Shown here: piece by piece, positions 44,754 to 54,022 of the stretch
Numbering within the stretch: position 1 is the stretch's first letter
Layout of the letters: each line of letters starts with the position of its first letter
Origin: Vicinamibacterales bacterium
GTDB taxonomy: Bacteria; Acidobacteriota; Vicinamibacteria; Vicinamibacterales; UBA8438
Assembly: GCA_958296065.1 (NCBI GenBank)
Contig: CATQHX010000036.1
Location: forward strand, 1-64,000
DNA length: 64,000 nt
Reading direction: 5' to 3'
Position numbers and translations under genes: made by a program
The notes under the pieces: generated by a model
Database searches by the model: none
What the model saw: the letters and a program-made list of their open reading frames with translations, nothing else
Told to the model about the DNA's origin: nothing

Positions 44754-45907
44754 GTCAGTCACGTCGCAAGTGGTTCTCGCCAACTATTGGCGCAACGACC
44801 GTTGTCGCTGCGCTCGCGCTGCTGGCCGGCGCGAACACCGCGGCCGCCCAGGACGCGGCGCCGCCGGACGCCTGGACGCAATTCCGCGGCACGGCCAGCC
44901 TGACCGGCAACTCATCGGCCACGGTACCGGACAATCCCAGACTGCTCTGGTCGTTCGAAGCGGGCGAGTCCATCGACTCGTCGGCCGCCATCGTGAACGG
45001 CACGGTCTACGTCGGCACCTACACCGGCGAGCTTGTCGCGCTCGATCTCGAGACCGGCGACCTGAAGTGGCGCTACCGGGCGAGCGAGCGGATGGGCATC
45101 GGCGAGTCGTCGCCGGCCGTCGGGAACGGACTGGTCTACGTCGGCGACCTCGCCGGCGTGCTGCACGCCGTCGACGCCGAGACCGGCGACGAGGTCTGGA
45201 CCTACGCGACGCAGGGCGAGATCAAGTCGTCACCGGTGTTGTCCGGCGACCGCGTGCTCATCGGGTCGTACGACGGCTACCTGTACGGGCTCGACGCAGC
45301 GACCGGCGAGCTCAAGTGGCAGGCCGAGACCCAGAACTATGTCCACGCGACCCCGGCCGTCACCGACGGCATCGCCTACTTCGGCGGCTGCGACGAGACG
45401 TTCCACGGGGTCCGCATCTCGGACGGCGAAGAGGTCACCAGCGTGCCGGCCGGCGCCTACACGGCGGCCTCCTCCGCCATCCGCGACGGCCGCGCCTACT
45501 TCGGCACGTTCGACAACGAGGTCGTGAGCCTCGACTTGGGGACTGGCGACATCGTCTGGCGCTACGAGCATCCGCAGCGGCACTTCCCCTTCTATTCGTC
45601 GGCGCTCCACGTCGACGGCACCGTCGTCATCGGCGGCCGCGATCGCATGGTCCATGGCATCGACGCCGGGACCGGCGAGATGCGCTGGACGTTCATGACC
45701 CGCGCGCGCGTCGATTCGTCTCCCGCCGCCGCCAACGGCCGCGTCTACATCGGCTCCGGCGACGGGAGGTTCTACATCCTGGACCTGGACAGCGGCGAAA
45801 AGCTGTGGGAGTTCGACACCGGCGCCCCGCTCTCGGCATCCCCGGCAATCGCCGACGGCAAGGTGGTGATCGGCTCGCAGGACGGCGTACTCTACTGCTT
45901 CGGGTGA
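44741..45907 (+). CDS. Exported PQQ-type beta-propeller protein
   Basis: 388 residues. A signal peptide (cleavage near AAAQD, ~40) is followed by at least six PQQ/WD-like blades, each with an A-V-x-x-G-x-V-Y or similar strand and an E-x-G-x-x-x-W turn: LETGDLKWRYRA, AETGDEVWTYAT, AATGELKWQAET, GTGDIVWRYEH, GTGEMRWTFMT and SGEKLWEFDT. No catalytic Asp-Tyr-Trp docking set or heme site of PQQ dehydrogenases is seen. It may be a scaffold or a BamB-like protein. It starts inside the 3' end of the Fe-ADH gene. Confidence 0.82.
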   Translation: MRLLSQSRRKWFSPTIGATTVVAALALLAGANTAAAQDAAPPDAWTQFRGTASLTGNSSATVPDNPRLLWSFEAGESIDSSAAIVNGTVYVGTYTGELVALDLETGDLKWRYRASERMGIGESSPAVGNGLVYVGDLAGVLHAVDAETGDEVWTYATQGEIKSSPVLSGDRVLIGSYDGYLYGLDAATGELKWQAETQNYVHATPAVTDGIAYFGGCDETFHGVRISDGEEVTSVPAGAYTAASSAIRDGRAYFGTFDNEVVSLDLGTGDIVWRYEHPQRHFPFYSSALHVDGTVVIGGRDRMVHGIDAGTGEMRWTFMTRARVDSSPAAANGRVYIGSGDGRFYILDLDSGEKLWEFDTGAPLSASPAIADGKVVIGSQDGVLYCFG

Positions 45908-46258
45908 CGACCTGTCGGAGAACGTTGGACGGCACGACCACACGCAGAGACCTCGCAAGGAGGGCGGCGCGGACGATAGGACTCCGCGTCAGCGCCGGGG
46001 CTTCCTCTACTACGGGGATCCTCCTCGCAAAGAAGACGAGCAGAAGACCCCAGCGGCGCTACTGTGGAAGCGCAACGACTCGAGAAGACGGTCGATGCCT
46101 CGCGCGAGCTGCTGACCTCGTCTCCGTTGGTGTCCTGCAAGAGCGCGGTGGACAGTTGCACGCGGCGACCGGCGAGCGCGACCGATGACGCTCCCCGATC
46201 GCGCCGATCGCGGCGATCGCGGCGCCGGAGGCCCGCCCGTGCCCGCTGATCTCGCACG
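45908..46258. other. 351-base gap between convergent genes
   Basis: No protein-like frame, no palindromic element like those at the other convergent junctions, and no clear terminator are seen. The last part contains short tandem repeats of GATCGCGGC type near 46197-46228. Confidence 0.5.
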
Positions 46259-46822
46259 CTACGGGAGGGTGAAGATGCCGGCGGCGGTGTAGGTCAGGTC
46301 GGGAAGCAGGACCGACCGCACGGTGTCGCCCCCGGTCGCCACCTGCGCGCAGCGGTAGGCGCCGTTCTCGAAAGCGTGGACTTCGATCGCCAGACGGACC
46401 GGGTCGACGATCCAGTACTCGGGCACGCCGTACCGCGCGAACATCTCCATCTTCCGGCCGCGGTCGACGGAGGCGGTGGAGGGCGAGAGCACCTCGACGG
46501 CGATGTCCGGCGCCGCCCGCGTCACGACTTCAGGATCGAGCAAGTGCAGCCGTTCCGCCCGGAAGAAGACGACGTCCGGCTGTACCACGTCGTACTCGTC
46601 GAAAACGATGTCGAACGGTGCAGTCACCGCGCACCCGCCCGATCTCCGACGGTAGTCGTTCAGCACGCTGCAGATCTCCCCGGCAGCGATCTGGTGACAC
46701 AGCAGCGGTGACGGCATCACTACGAGCTCCCCTCCGTGGATCTCGTACCGGCGCCCGTCCTCCGGCATGGTCAGGAGGTCGCTGAAACCGAACCGTGACT
46801 GCATGCCCTGCACGGACGCCAT
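46259..46822 (-). CDS. Uma2 family (DUF820) endonuclease-like protein, copy 1
   Basis: 187 residues. Uma2 proteins carry a PD-(D/E)xK-like fold. Conserved blocks are YEIHGGELVVMPSP, VFDEYDVVQPDVVFF and PDIAVEVLSPST, which includes the acidic nuclease-type residues, then GRKMEMFARYGVPEYWIVDP. DNA-nuclease activity has not been shown widely, so the role is uncertain. The neighbouring gene on the same strand encodes a paralogue of identical length about 85 bases upstream, an evident tandem duplication. Confidence 0.85.
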   Translation of the reverse strand: MASVQGMQSRFGFSDLLTMPEDGRRYEIHGGELVVMPSPLLCHQIAAGEICSVLNDYRRRSGGCAVTAPFDIVFDEYDVVQPDVVFFRAERLHLLDPEVVTRAAPDIAVEVLSPSTASVDRGRKMEMFARYGVPEYWIVDPVRLAIEVHAFENGAYRCAQVATGGDTVRSVLLPDLTYTAAGIFTLP

Positions 46823-46907
46823 CGTATCACCGCCTCCCTGCGAGATTCGTTCCAGGGGCGGTTCCTGCGTCGCCGTGTCGCCCGGCCGACAGGTGCGGCG
46901 GGACAGC

Positions 46908-47471
46908 CTACGCGAAGGGGAAGATGCCGTCGGCGGCGAAGGCCAAGTCGGGGAGCAGGACCGAGCGTACGATGTCTCCGCCGGTTGCCGCCTGCGCGCA
47001 ACGGTAGACGCCGTTCTCGAGAGCGTGGACCTCTATCCGCAGGCGAACCGGATCCACAATCCAGCACTCGGGTACGCCATACCCCGCGAACATGCCCATC
47101 TTGCGACCGCGGTCGACGGCCGCCGTGGACGGCGAGAGCACCTCGACGGCGATATCGGGCGCAACCCGCGTTACCTCGTACGGCCTGACCAGGTGGCGCC
47201 GTTCGGCCCGGAAGAACACGATGTCGGGCTGCACCACGTCGTGCTCGTCGAACACGATGTCGAGCGGCGCGACGACCGCGATTCCGCCCGCCCTGCGTCC
47301 GTAGTCGCACAGCAGCATGAGCAGCTCGGTGACCGCAATCTGGTGACACGGCATGGGTGACGGGACCACGACGAGCTCCCCTCCATGGATCTCGTACCGG
47401 CGCCCGTCCTCCGGCATGGCCAGAAGGTCGCTGTAGCCGAACCGCGGCTGCATGTCCTGCATGGGCGCCAT
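46908..47471 (-). CDS. Uma2 family (DUF820) endonuclease-like protein, copy 2
   Basis: 187 residues from ATG 47471, in exact register with its paralogue at 46259 and about three-quarters identical by eye. The motifs are the same (HGGELVVVPSPMP, VQPDIVFFRAE, PDIAVEVLSPST). A much longer open frame upstream runs across the divergent radical SAM gene and was rejected. The gene is divergent from the radical SAM operon, 108 bases away. Confidence 0.85.
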   Translation of the reverse strand: MAPMQDMQPRFGYSDLLAMPEDGRRYEIHGGELVVVPSPMPCHQIAVTELLMLLCDYGRRAGGIAVVAPLDIVFDEHDVVQPDIVFFRAERRHLVRPYEVTRVAPDIAVEVLSPSTAAVDRGRKMGMFAGYGVPECWIVDPVRLRIEVHALENGVYRCAQAATGGDIVRSVLLPDLAFAADGIFPFA

Positions 47472-47579
47472 CCTATCACCGCCACTTGCATGCGAAACGC
47501 GTGCCGCGCAGCGCTCGCGACGGGAGCCGGCGGCGGCAAGGAACCGGCTCCCCGTGCTGCGGCGCAGCAGGCTGGTATC

Positions 47580-48926
47580 ATGAACGTCATGAGTGAAGTG
47601 GCAGCGGCGGCGACGGCCCCGAACGATACGGAGGTCGGCAGCTACTTCGTCGCCAACTACCCGCCGTTCTCCACCTGGTCGGCGGACGCGGTTGCCGAAG
47701 CCGCGCGGCCCGCGCTCGCCGCGCCGGCCGCGGAGCATGTTCCGCTCGGCTTGTACCTGCACATCCCGTTCTGCCGCAAGCGCTGTCACTTCTGCTACTT
47801 CCGGGTCTACACGGACAAGAACGCGGCCGAGGTGCAGTCGTATCTCGACGTGCTGGGCCGCGAATGGGAGCTGTACGCCGAGCAGCCGGCCATCGCCGGA
47901 AGGCCCCTCGACTTCATCTACTTCGGCGGCGGCACGCCGTCGTTCCTGTCGGTGCGGCAGCTCCGCGGGCTCGTCGACCGGCTGTCGGCCGTCAGCCCCT
48001 GGTCGACCGCCAGCGAGATCACGTTCGAGTGCGAGCCGGGCACCCTGACCGAATCGAAGCTGCGCGCCATCCGCGAAATGGGCGTGACGCGGCTCAGCCT
48101 CGGCGTCGAGCACTTCGACGACAACGTCCTCGAGCTCAACGGCCGCGCGCACCGCTCGGCCGAAGTCTTCCGGGCTTACGACTTCGCCCGCTCGATCGAC
48201 TTCCCGCAGATCAACATCGACCTGATCGCGGGCATGCTGGGGGAGACGGACGAGAAGTGGCGAGACGCGGTGGCGAAGACCGTCGCGCTCGATCCGGACA
48301 GCGTCACCATCTACCAGATGGAGCTGCCGTTCAATACGACCATCAGCAACGACCGGCTGCACGGCGCCGGACAGTTCCAGGAGACGGTCGCCCCGTGGGC
48401 GACGAAGCGCCGCTGGGTGGACGAAGCGTTCGCCGCGCTGGAACGGGCCGGCTACACCGTGGGCAGCGCCTACACCGCCGTCAAGCGCCCCGGCCGCACC
48501 AGCTTCGTCTACCGCGACCGCCTCTGGCAGGGCGCGGACCTCGCCGGCCTCGGCGTGGCGTCGTTCGGGCACGTCAACGGCGTCCACATGCAGAACCTCG
48601 ACTCGTGGGGCGCCTATGCGCAGGCCATCGAGGAAGGACGCATCCCGCTCAACCGGGCCTACCGTCCGACGGACGAGGAGCGGCTGATCCGCGAGCTGGT
48701 GCTGCAGTTGAAGCTGGGCTCCATCCGGCCGCCGTATTTCCGGGAGAAGTACGGCGTCGACGTGCAGGAACGGTTCACGGACCCCTTCGCGTCGCTCGCC
48801 GCTGACGGCTACTTGGCCGACTCTTCGCCGGAGCGGATTCGATTGTCGCGCGAGGGCCTGCTGCGGGTCGACAGCCTGCTACCCCGCTTCTTCCTCCCGG
48901 CGCACACCGACATCCGGTACACGTAA
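47580..48926 (+). CDS. HemW/HemN-like radical SAM protein
   Basis: 448 residues. After a ~55-residue leader the cluster motif is CRKRCHFC in LHIPFCRKRCHFCYFRVY, then YFGGGTPSFLS and SLGVEHFDDNVL. The coproporphyrinogen-oxidase-like barrel continues with QINIDLIAGM and a C-terminal HemN-like winged domain. HemW proteins bind heme; relatives act in other methylation or cyclopropanation steps. The operon position (UbiC-like, flavin halogenase-like and CoA-ligase genes follow) argues for a biosynthetic role rather than heme synthesis. ATG at 47580 or 47589 are both possible. Confidence 0.83.
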   Translation: MNVMSEVAAAATAPNDTEVGSYFVANYPPFSTWSADAVAEAARPALAAPAAEHVPLGLYLHIPFCRKRCHFCYFRVYTDKNAAEVQSYLDVLGREWELYAEQPAIAGRPLDFIYFGGGTPSFLSVRQLRGLVDRLSAVSPWSTASEITFECEPGTLTESKLRAIREMGVTRLSLGVEHFDDNVLELNGRAHRSAEVFRAYDFARSIDFPQINIDLIAGMLGETDEKWRDAVAKTVALDPDSVTIYQMELPFNTTISNDRLHGAGQFQETVAPWATKRRWVDEAFAALERAGYTVGSAYTAVKRPGRTSFVYRDRLWQGADLAGLGVASFGHVNGVHMQNLDSWGAYAQAIEEGRIPLNRAYRPTDEERLIRELVLQLKLGSIRPPYFREKYGVDVQERFTDPFASLAADGYLADSSPERIRLSREGLLRVDSLLPRFFLPAHTDIRYT

Positions 48927-48927
48927 G

Positions 48928-49464
48928 TTGCCGCACGATCTCCTTTACCCTCTCGACCTGGTCTACGAGCGGGCCGGCATCGAGGTCCCGCGGGCGGAGG
49001 CGATCGAGCCCGACGACATCCCGCTTCCCTACCGTTCGCTGCTCGTGCACGACATCGACATGACGCTGACGCTCGAACGCCATTTCGGAGGACGGGTGGT
49101 GCTGCGGCCGCTGTCGACGTTCGCCGAGGGCGGATCCTACTTCCGCCGCGTGCTGCTGGTGCAGGAGTACGCCGGCCAGCCGGTCGAGATGGGGGCGATC
49201 CGGATGCGGCTCGATGCCTTCGGGGACGAGATCCGCCGGCAGATCCTGGAGAACGAGATACCGCTGGGACGCATCCTCCGCGACGGACGCTTCGTGTACG
49301 AGAGCCGCGTCAAGGCGTTCCTCGCGGTCACCCCGAACTCGGAGATGATGGGAGTCTTCTGGATGCGGGAGCCGCGCGTGCTCTACGGCCGGCGCACCGA
49401 GATAGTGCGGCACGGCGCCAAGATCGGCGACATCGTCGAGGTGCTGCCGCTGGTAATACGATGA
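48928..49464 (+). CDS. Chorismate-lyase/UbiC-fold-like protein
   Basis: 178 residues from TTG 48928, one base past the upstream stop. Family-like blocks: DLLYPLDLVYERAGIEVP, SLLVHDIDMTLTLERHFGG, YFRRVLLVQEYAGQPVEMGA and IRMRLDAFGDEIRRQILENE, with LGRILRD. This is the UTRA/chorismate-lyase fold, as in UbiC or 3-hydroxybenzoate synthase-like proteins. A possible function is release of a hydroxybenzoate from chorismate for the downstream CoA ligase. The catalytic Arg and Glu cannot be verified by eye, so the enzymatic call is tentative. The next gene starts by ATGA overlap. Confidence 0.65.
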   Translation: MPHDLLYPLDLVYERAGIEVPRAEAIEPDDIPLPYRSLLVHDIDMTLTLERHFGGRVVLRPLSTFAEGGSYFRRVLLVQEYAGQPVEMGAIRMRLDAFGDEIRRQILENEIPLGRILRDGRFVYESRVKAFLAVTPNSEMMGVFWMREPRVLYGRRTEIVRHGAKIGDIVEVLPLVIR

Positions 49465-50729
49465 GCAGGATGGACACCGACGCGCGTTACGACTGCATCG
49501 TCATCGGCGGCGGCCCGGCCGGCGCCACGGCCGGAACCGTGCTGGCGCAGCACGGCCGGCGCATCGCGATCCTGGAACGGGAGACGCTTCCCCGCTACCA
49601 CATCGGCGAGTCGCTGATGCCGTACACGTGGTTCACGTTCGAGCGGCTCGGCGTGCTCGACTGGTTCGAGCAGGCGGCGTGTCCGAAGAAGTACAGCGTG
49701 CAGTTCGTCTCGACGACCGGCAAGGTGTCGCAGCCGTTCTACTTCTTCGAGACCATCAAGCACCCCTGCTCGACGACCTGGCAGGTGCTGCGCAGCGACT
49801 TCGACCGAATGCTGCTCGACAACGCGCGGGCCAAGGGCGCCGAGGTGCGGCAGGGCACGGCGGTTCGCGAGCTGCTGATGGAGGACGACCGCGCGGTCGG
49901 TGTCCGGGCCGCCGGTCCCGATGGCGAGTCGTTGACGCTGCGCGCCGACGCGGTCATCGATGCCTCGGGACGAGACACCTTCCTCGCTTCGAAGCTGGGC
50001 TGGAAGCGGCGCGACCCCGACCTGACGAAGATCTCGATCTTCGCCTACTACCGCGGCGCGAAGCGCGACCCCGGGCTGGACGAGGGCGCCACCACGGTCG
50101 CCTATATTCCGGAGAAGGGCTGGTTCTGGTACATTCCGCTGCCGGACGACGTGGTCAGCGTCGGCGTCGTCGCCGAGGCTGACTATCTGTACCGGGACAC
50201 CCGCGACCCGGAGGCGATCTTTGCGCGCGAGGCCGCCGAGTGCATCTGGATCGCCGACCACTTGAGCACCGGCACGCGCATCGAGCCGGTGCGGGTGACC
50301 GGCGAATTCAGCTACCGCGCCGAGTCGATTGGCGGCAACGGCTTCTGCCTGGCCGGCGACGCGTTCTCGTTCCTCGATCCCGTCTTCTCGACCGGTGTGT
50401 TCATGGCCCTCAAGAGCGGGGAGATGGCCGCCGACGCGGTCCACCGGGGCCTCGACGAGGGCGGCGTGACCGCCGCGACTTTCGTCGACTACGAGCGCGA
50501 CATGCGCTGGGCCCTCGACCAGTTCCGGCAGCTCGTCCTGTCCTTCTACAACCAGACCTTCAGCTTCCGCGACTTCATCCGGGCCCATCCGGACCTGCAC
50601 CCGCGCCTGGTGGACGCCCTTGTCGGCAACGTCTTCGCCGATCTCGGACCGCTGTTCGAGGCGTTGCGGGAATTCTCGGCGCGGACATCCCGGCCGGAGG
50701 TTGCGGAACCGGCCGCCAGCGGGTCCTGA
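49461..50729 (+). CDS. FAD-dependent oxidoreductase, halogenase-like
   Basis: 422 residues. The FAD-binding GGGPAG (16-21) opens the protein and WFWYIP (221-226) matches the WxWxIP signature of flavin-dependent halogenases; other blocks are HIGESLMPYTW, DASGRDTFLAS and LAGDAFSFLDPVFSTG. Geranylgeranyl-reductase-like monooxygenases share parts of the fold, but the WxWxIP motif favours the halogenase branch. Many such proteins are hydroxylases rather than true halogenases. The start ATGA overlaps the UbiC-like gene, so the two are probably co-translated. Confidence 0.8.
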   Translation: MSRMDTDARYDCIVIGGGPAGATAGTVLAQHGRRIAILERETLPRYHIGESLMPYTWFTFERLGVLDWFEQAACPKKYSVQFVSTTGKVSQPFYFFETIKHPCSTTWQVLRSDFDRMLLDNARAKGAEVRQGTAVRELLMEDDRAVGVRAAGPDGESLTLRADAVIDASGRDTFLASKLGWKRRDPDLTKISIFAYYRGAKRDPGLDEGATTVAYIPEKGWFWYIPLPDDVVSVGVVAEADYLYRDTRDPEAIFAREAAECIWIADHLSTGTRIEPVRVTGEFSYRAESIGGNGFCLAGDAFSFLDPVFSTGVFMALKSGEMAADAVHRGLDEGGVTAATFVDYERDMRWALDQFRQLVLSFYNQTFSFRDFIRAHPDLHPRLVDALVGNVFADLGPLFEALREFSARTSRPEVAEPAASGS

Positions 50730-50815
50730 ACCCGCCCGACCTGCGCGGACGGCCTCCCGTGCAGTTCGCCGTGGATGCCGCCCAGGGGGGCCGTCCATGT
50801 GTCGCGGCGTAAAAT

Positions 50816-51247
50816 GTGCCGGTGATCAGCGAGCACCGGTTGAAGCGACGGGTACAGTTCTACGAAACGGACACCGCCGGCATCGTGCACTTCTCCTGGT
50901 TCTACCGCTACATGGAAGAGGCCGAACACGCGCTCTGGCGCGAGGCCGGCCTGAGCATCGCGCCGCGGGATGCTTCCGTCGGCTTCCCGCGGGTCGCGTC
51001 GTCGTTCGACTTCCACAGGCCGTTGCGGTTCGAGGACGAGTTCGAGGTGCTTATCCGGATTGCGGCGATCGGCGCACGGTCGATTCGCTACACCGCACAC
51101 ATCACGAAGGACGGGACCGCGGTCGCCACCGGCAGCCTCACCATCGCCTGCATCGCGAAGCGGGCGGGCACTCCGCTCCGGTCCACGCCAATCCCGCCCG
51201 AGATTGCCGGCCGATTCGAGGTCGCGGCACCGCTTCCCGACGCATGA
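50816..51247 (+). CDS. Acyl-CoA thioesterase, 4HBT (hot-dog) family
   Basis: 143 residues from GTG 50816 (GTG 50822 is also possible). The hot-dog motif with the catalytic Asp reads QFYETDTAGIVHFSWFYRYM, then EHALWREAGLS. These enzymes cleave aryl-CoA or acyl-CoA thioesters, classically 4-hydroxybenzoyl-CoA. It follows the flavoprotein gene after ~85 bases and is coupled by ATGA to the CoA ligase, so ligase and thioesterase may edit or release the same aryl acid. Confidence 0.87.
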   Translation: MPVISEHRLKRRVQFYETDTAGIVHFSWFYRYMEEAEHALWREAGLSIAPRDASVGFPRVASSFDFHRPLRFEDEFEVLIRIAAIGARSIRYTAHITKDGTAVATGSLTIACIAKRAGTPLRSTPIPPEIAGRFEVAAPLPDA

Positions 51248-52599
51248 CCGCCGACCACCGGCTCGTCCCGGACCTGACGACGACGCCGAGCGGGCGGGTC
51301 GACGCAGCGGACGGCGAGTGCCAGCCGCGCGCGGCGCTGGAGGCGCGGCAGGCCGAACGACTCGGCCTCCTGCTCCGCAGCCTGCGAGGCCGCAACGGCT
51401 TCTACGACCGCAAGCTCGCCGCTGCGGGAATCGACACGGACCGGCTTGCGCTGCCCGCCGATCTGGCTGCGTTGCCGTTCACCACGAAGGCCGAGCTGGT
51501 GAACGACCAGACGGCGTCGCCGCCCTGGGGGACGGTGCTGACCGAGCCGCTCGACCACTACACGCGCTACAACCAGACATCGTCGACGACGGGACGGCCC
51601 CTGCGCTGGATCGACACGCCGCAGAGCTGGCAGTGGATGCTCGACTGCTGGAAGGCGGTCTATCGGGCCGCCGGCGTCACCGCGCGCGACAGGATCCTCT
51701 TCCCGTTCTCGTTCGGACCCTTCCTCGGATTCTGGACCGCGTTCGACGCCGCGACGCAGGTCGGGGCGCACGCGGTCCCGGCCGGCGGGATGACCAGCGC
51801 ACAGAGGCTCGGACTGATCGAGACGCTCACCCCGACGGTGATCTGCTGCACGCCCACCTACGCGCTGCGCCTGCTCGACGTGGCGCGTGAAACGCCAGGG
51901 AGCGATCGCCTGTCCGCCGGTCCCGTCCGCGTGATCATCGTCGCCGGCGAGCCTGGCGGCAGCATCCCGGCCACCCGCGACCGAATCGAGCGCGGTTGGG
52001 GAGCCCGGGTCATGGACCATCATGGCCTGACCGAGGTCGGCCCGGTCAGCTTCGAGTGCGTCGAGGCGCCCGGGCTCCTCCATGTCAACGAGCTGGAGTT
52101 CATCGCCGAGGTCGTCGATCCCGACACCGGCGCGGCGGTGGCGGACGGGTTGCAGGGCGAGCTCGTGCTCACCAACCTCGGCCGGACCGCGAGTCCCGTC
52201 ATCCGCTATCGGACGCGCGACCTGGTGATCCGGACCCGGGAACGATGCGCCTGCGGGCGGACACTCGCGCGACTCGTCGGCGGCGTCGTCGCCAGGGCCG
52301 ACGACATGGTGAACGTGCGCGGCGTCAACGTCTATCCGGCCGCGGTGGAAGCGGTCTTGCGCAGTATCGATGCGGTCGTCGAGTATCGCTGCACGGTGCG
52401 AGCGAAAGGAGCCCTGCGAGCCCTTGCGGTCGAGGTCGAGGTCGCGCCCGGCGGCGAGTCGGCGACGACGGTTGCAGCCCTGGCCACGGACCGCCTGCGG
52501 GAGGCGCTCGGGTTGAGCGTGCCGGTTACCGCGGTTGCCGCCGGCGTGCTGCCGCGTTTCGAGATGAAGGCCCGCCGTTTTGTCATGGAGAGCCAATGA
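51244..52599 (+). CDS. Phenylacetate-CoA ligase-like AMP-dependent enzyme
   Basis: 451 residues. PaaK-type features: NQTSSTTGRPLRWIDT as phosphate loop (variant of SSGTTGxP), MDHHGLTEVG, ELVLTNLGRTASPVIRYRTR, and VNVRGVNVYPAAVEAVLR with a small C-terminal domain. It would adenylate an aryl or arylacetic acid and form the CoA ester. It is shorter than most acyl-CoA ligases, as PaaK proteins are. Overlaps by ATGA on both sides place it tightly between the thioesterase and the VOC gene. Confidence 0.87.
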   Translation: MTADHRLVPDLTTTPSGRVDAADGECQPRAALEARQAERLGLLLRSLRGRNGFYDRKLAAAGIDTDRLALPADLAALPFTTKAELVNDQTASPPWGTVLTEPLDHYTRYNQTSSTTGRPLRWIDTPQSWQWMLDCWKAVYRAAGVTARDRILFPFSFGPFLGFWTAFDAATQVGAHAVPAGGMTSAQRLGLIETLTPTVICCTPTYALRLLDVARETPGSDRLSAGPVRVIIVAGEPGGSIPATRDRIERGWGARVMDHHGLTEVGPVSFECVEAPGLLHVNELEFIAEVVDPDTGAAVADGLQGELVLTNLGRTASPVIRYRTRDLVIRTRERCACGRTLARLVGGVVARADDMVNVRGVNVYPAAVEAVLRSIDAVVEYRCTVRAKGALRALAVEVEVAPGGESATTVAALATDRLREALGLSVPVTAVAAGVLPRFEMKARRFVMESQ

Positions 52600-52949
52600 C
52601 CATCACAGGAATCGCCAACATCATGCTCGGCGCGTCGGATCTCGATTGCTCGCGCTCGTTCTACCGGGACAGGCTCGGCCTGGTCGTCAAGCAGGAGATT
52701 CCCGGTTTCGTCTTCCTCGAGACCGGACCGGCCACGCTCTGCCTCAGCTCGGCGCACGCCAGACTCGCGGAACAGCCGGGACCTGTCGAACTGGTGCTGG
52801 CCGTTGCGAGCGTCCGCAGGGCCTACGGCGCGCTCAAGGACAATGGCGTCGAGTTCCTGCGCGAGCCGGCCAACGTCACCGGCGAATCGTGGGCAGCCAA
52901 TTTCCGCGATCCGGACGGGCACCTGCTGTCGATCTTCGGCCCGGAGTGA
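52596..52949 (+). CDS. VOC-family (glyoxalase/dioxygenase-fold) protein
   Basis: 117 residues of one vicinal-oxygen-chelate domain: NIMLGASDLDCSRSFYRDRL near the start and ANFRDPDGHLLSIFGPE at the end, where the family metal Glu is expected (the last residue here). It may be an isomerase, lyase or resistance protein. It is the last gene of the overlapping run started at 47580, and the TRAP receptor follows 70 bases on. Confidence 0.82.
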   Translation: MTITGIANIMLGASDLDCSRSFYRDRLGLVVKQEIPGFVFLETGPATLCLSSAHARLAEQPGPVELVLAVASVRRAYGALKDNGVEFLREPANVTGESWAANFRDPDGHLLSIFGPE

Positions 52950-53017
52950 CGAAGCGTAGTAGCATGTGCGGGTTCAACACGGCCTGGAAGGCTAGCGGCG
53001 TTCAAGGAGGAGTATTC

Positions 53018-54022
53018 GTGCGTCGATCCATCTCTCGGTGGCTGGCAGGTGTCCTGGGCGCCTTGGTGTGCCTGACCGTCGCCGCCTGTGGCGGCAGCGG
53101 CGATGCGGGCGACGATGCGCCGGCGCGGCAGTTCCTCAGCATGGGCACCGCCCCGCCCGGAGGCGCATTCTTCGTCGTCGGAAGCGCCCTCGCGGAGGTG
53201 GTCAACGAGACCGGCGGCGACCTCGGCTACAACGTGACGGCCGAGGCGACGAGCGGGTCGCAGGAGAACATCCGGCGCCTGGCAAGCGGCGAGCTCGACT
53301 TCGCCCTGTCGAATGCCGCCATCACCTACTTCGCGGTGCGCGGCAGCGAAGGCTGGGACCGCGCCTACCCGGTCCGCTCGGTCATGACCCTGGCCCCCAA
53401 CGTGGCGCTGTTCGTGACCCAGGCCGGGTCGGGCATCGGCAGTATCGACGACCTGCGCGGGCGGCGCGTCAGCGTCGGTCCGGCCGGGGCCGGCTTCGAG
53501 TACTTCGTCGGCCCGCTGCTCGCGGCACACGGCGTCACCTACGACGACTTCTCGCCGCTCAACGCGACGCAGCAGGCCGCCGTCGACATGCTGACCGACG
53601 GATCCGCCGACGCAACGTTCCTGGGCGGCGCGGTGCCGACCGCGTCCATTACCCAGGCCGCCGCCTCGATGGAGCTCACGTTCATCCCGTACGGCGAGGA
53701 AGAAAAGCAGGCGCTGATCGACGAGTACCTCTTTTTCCGCCCCGCCAGCATCCCGGCCGAAACCTACCGCGGCCAGGCCGAGCCGTTCGAGGGGCTCGAC
53801 GTCGGCTCGATGCACGTCATCACGTCGGCCGGCGCGCCGGACGACCTCGTCTACAACTGGACCAGGCTGCTCTACGAGAACCGGACGCTGGTCGTCGAGA
53901 AGCACGCCGCGGGCCGCGCCATCAACCCGAACAACGTGGTGCGGGACACCGGTACGGAGTTCCATCCGGGCGCGATTCGCTACTACGAGGAAGCCGGGAT
54001 CTGGCCGCAGGCCGCGCCGTGA
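53018..54022 (+). CDS. TAXI-family TRAP solute-binding lipoprotein
   Basis: 334 residues from GTG 53018, with AAGGAGG at 53004-53010 and 7-base spacing. A lipoprotein signal ends at VAACGGSG. The TAXI-type binding protein follows: LSMGTAPPGGAFFVVGSALA, ATSGSQENIRRLASGELDFA, SNAAITYFAVRG and GPAGAGFEYF. It captures an organic anion in the periplasm and hands it to the permease. The permease gene starts by GTGA overlap. Confidence 0.9.
   Translation: MRRSISRWLAGVLGALVCLTVAACGGSGDAGDDAPARQFLSMGTAPPGGAFFVVGSALAEVVNETGGDLGYNVTAEATSGSQENIRRLASGELDFALSNAAITYFAVRGSEGWDRAYPVRSVMTLAPNVALFVTQAGSGIGSIDDLRGRRVSVGPAGAGFEYFVGPLLAAHGVTYDDFSPLNATQQAAVDMLTDGSADATFLGGAVPTASITQAAASMELTFIPYGEEEKQALIDEYLFFRPASIPAETYRGQAEPFEGLDVGSMHVITSAGAPDDLVYNWTRLLYENRTLVVEKHAAGRAINPNNVVRDTGTEFHPGAIRYYEEAGIWPQAAP

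Noticed and set aside
45892..46257. A 121-codon frame between the propeller and Uma2 genes
   Set aside because: Arg- and Ser-rich with short repeats, no motif; probably non-coding.
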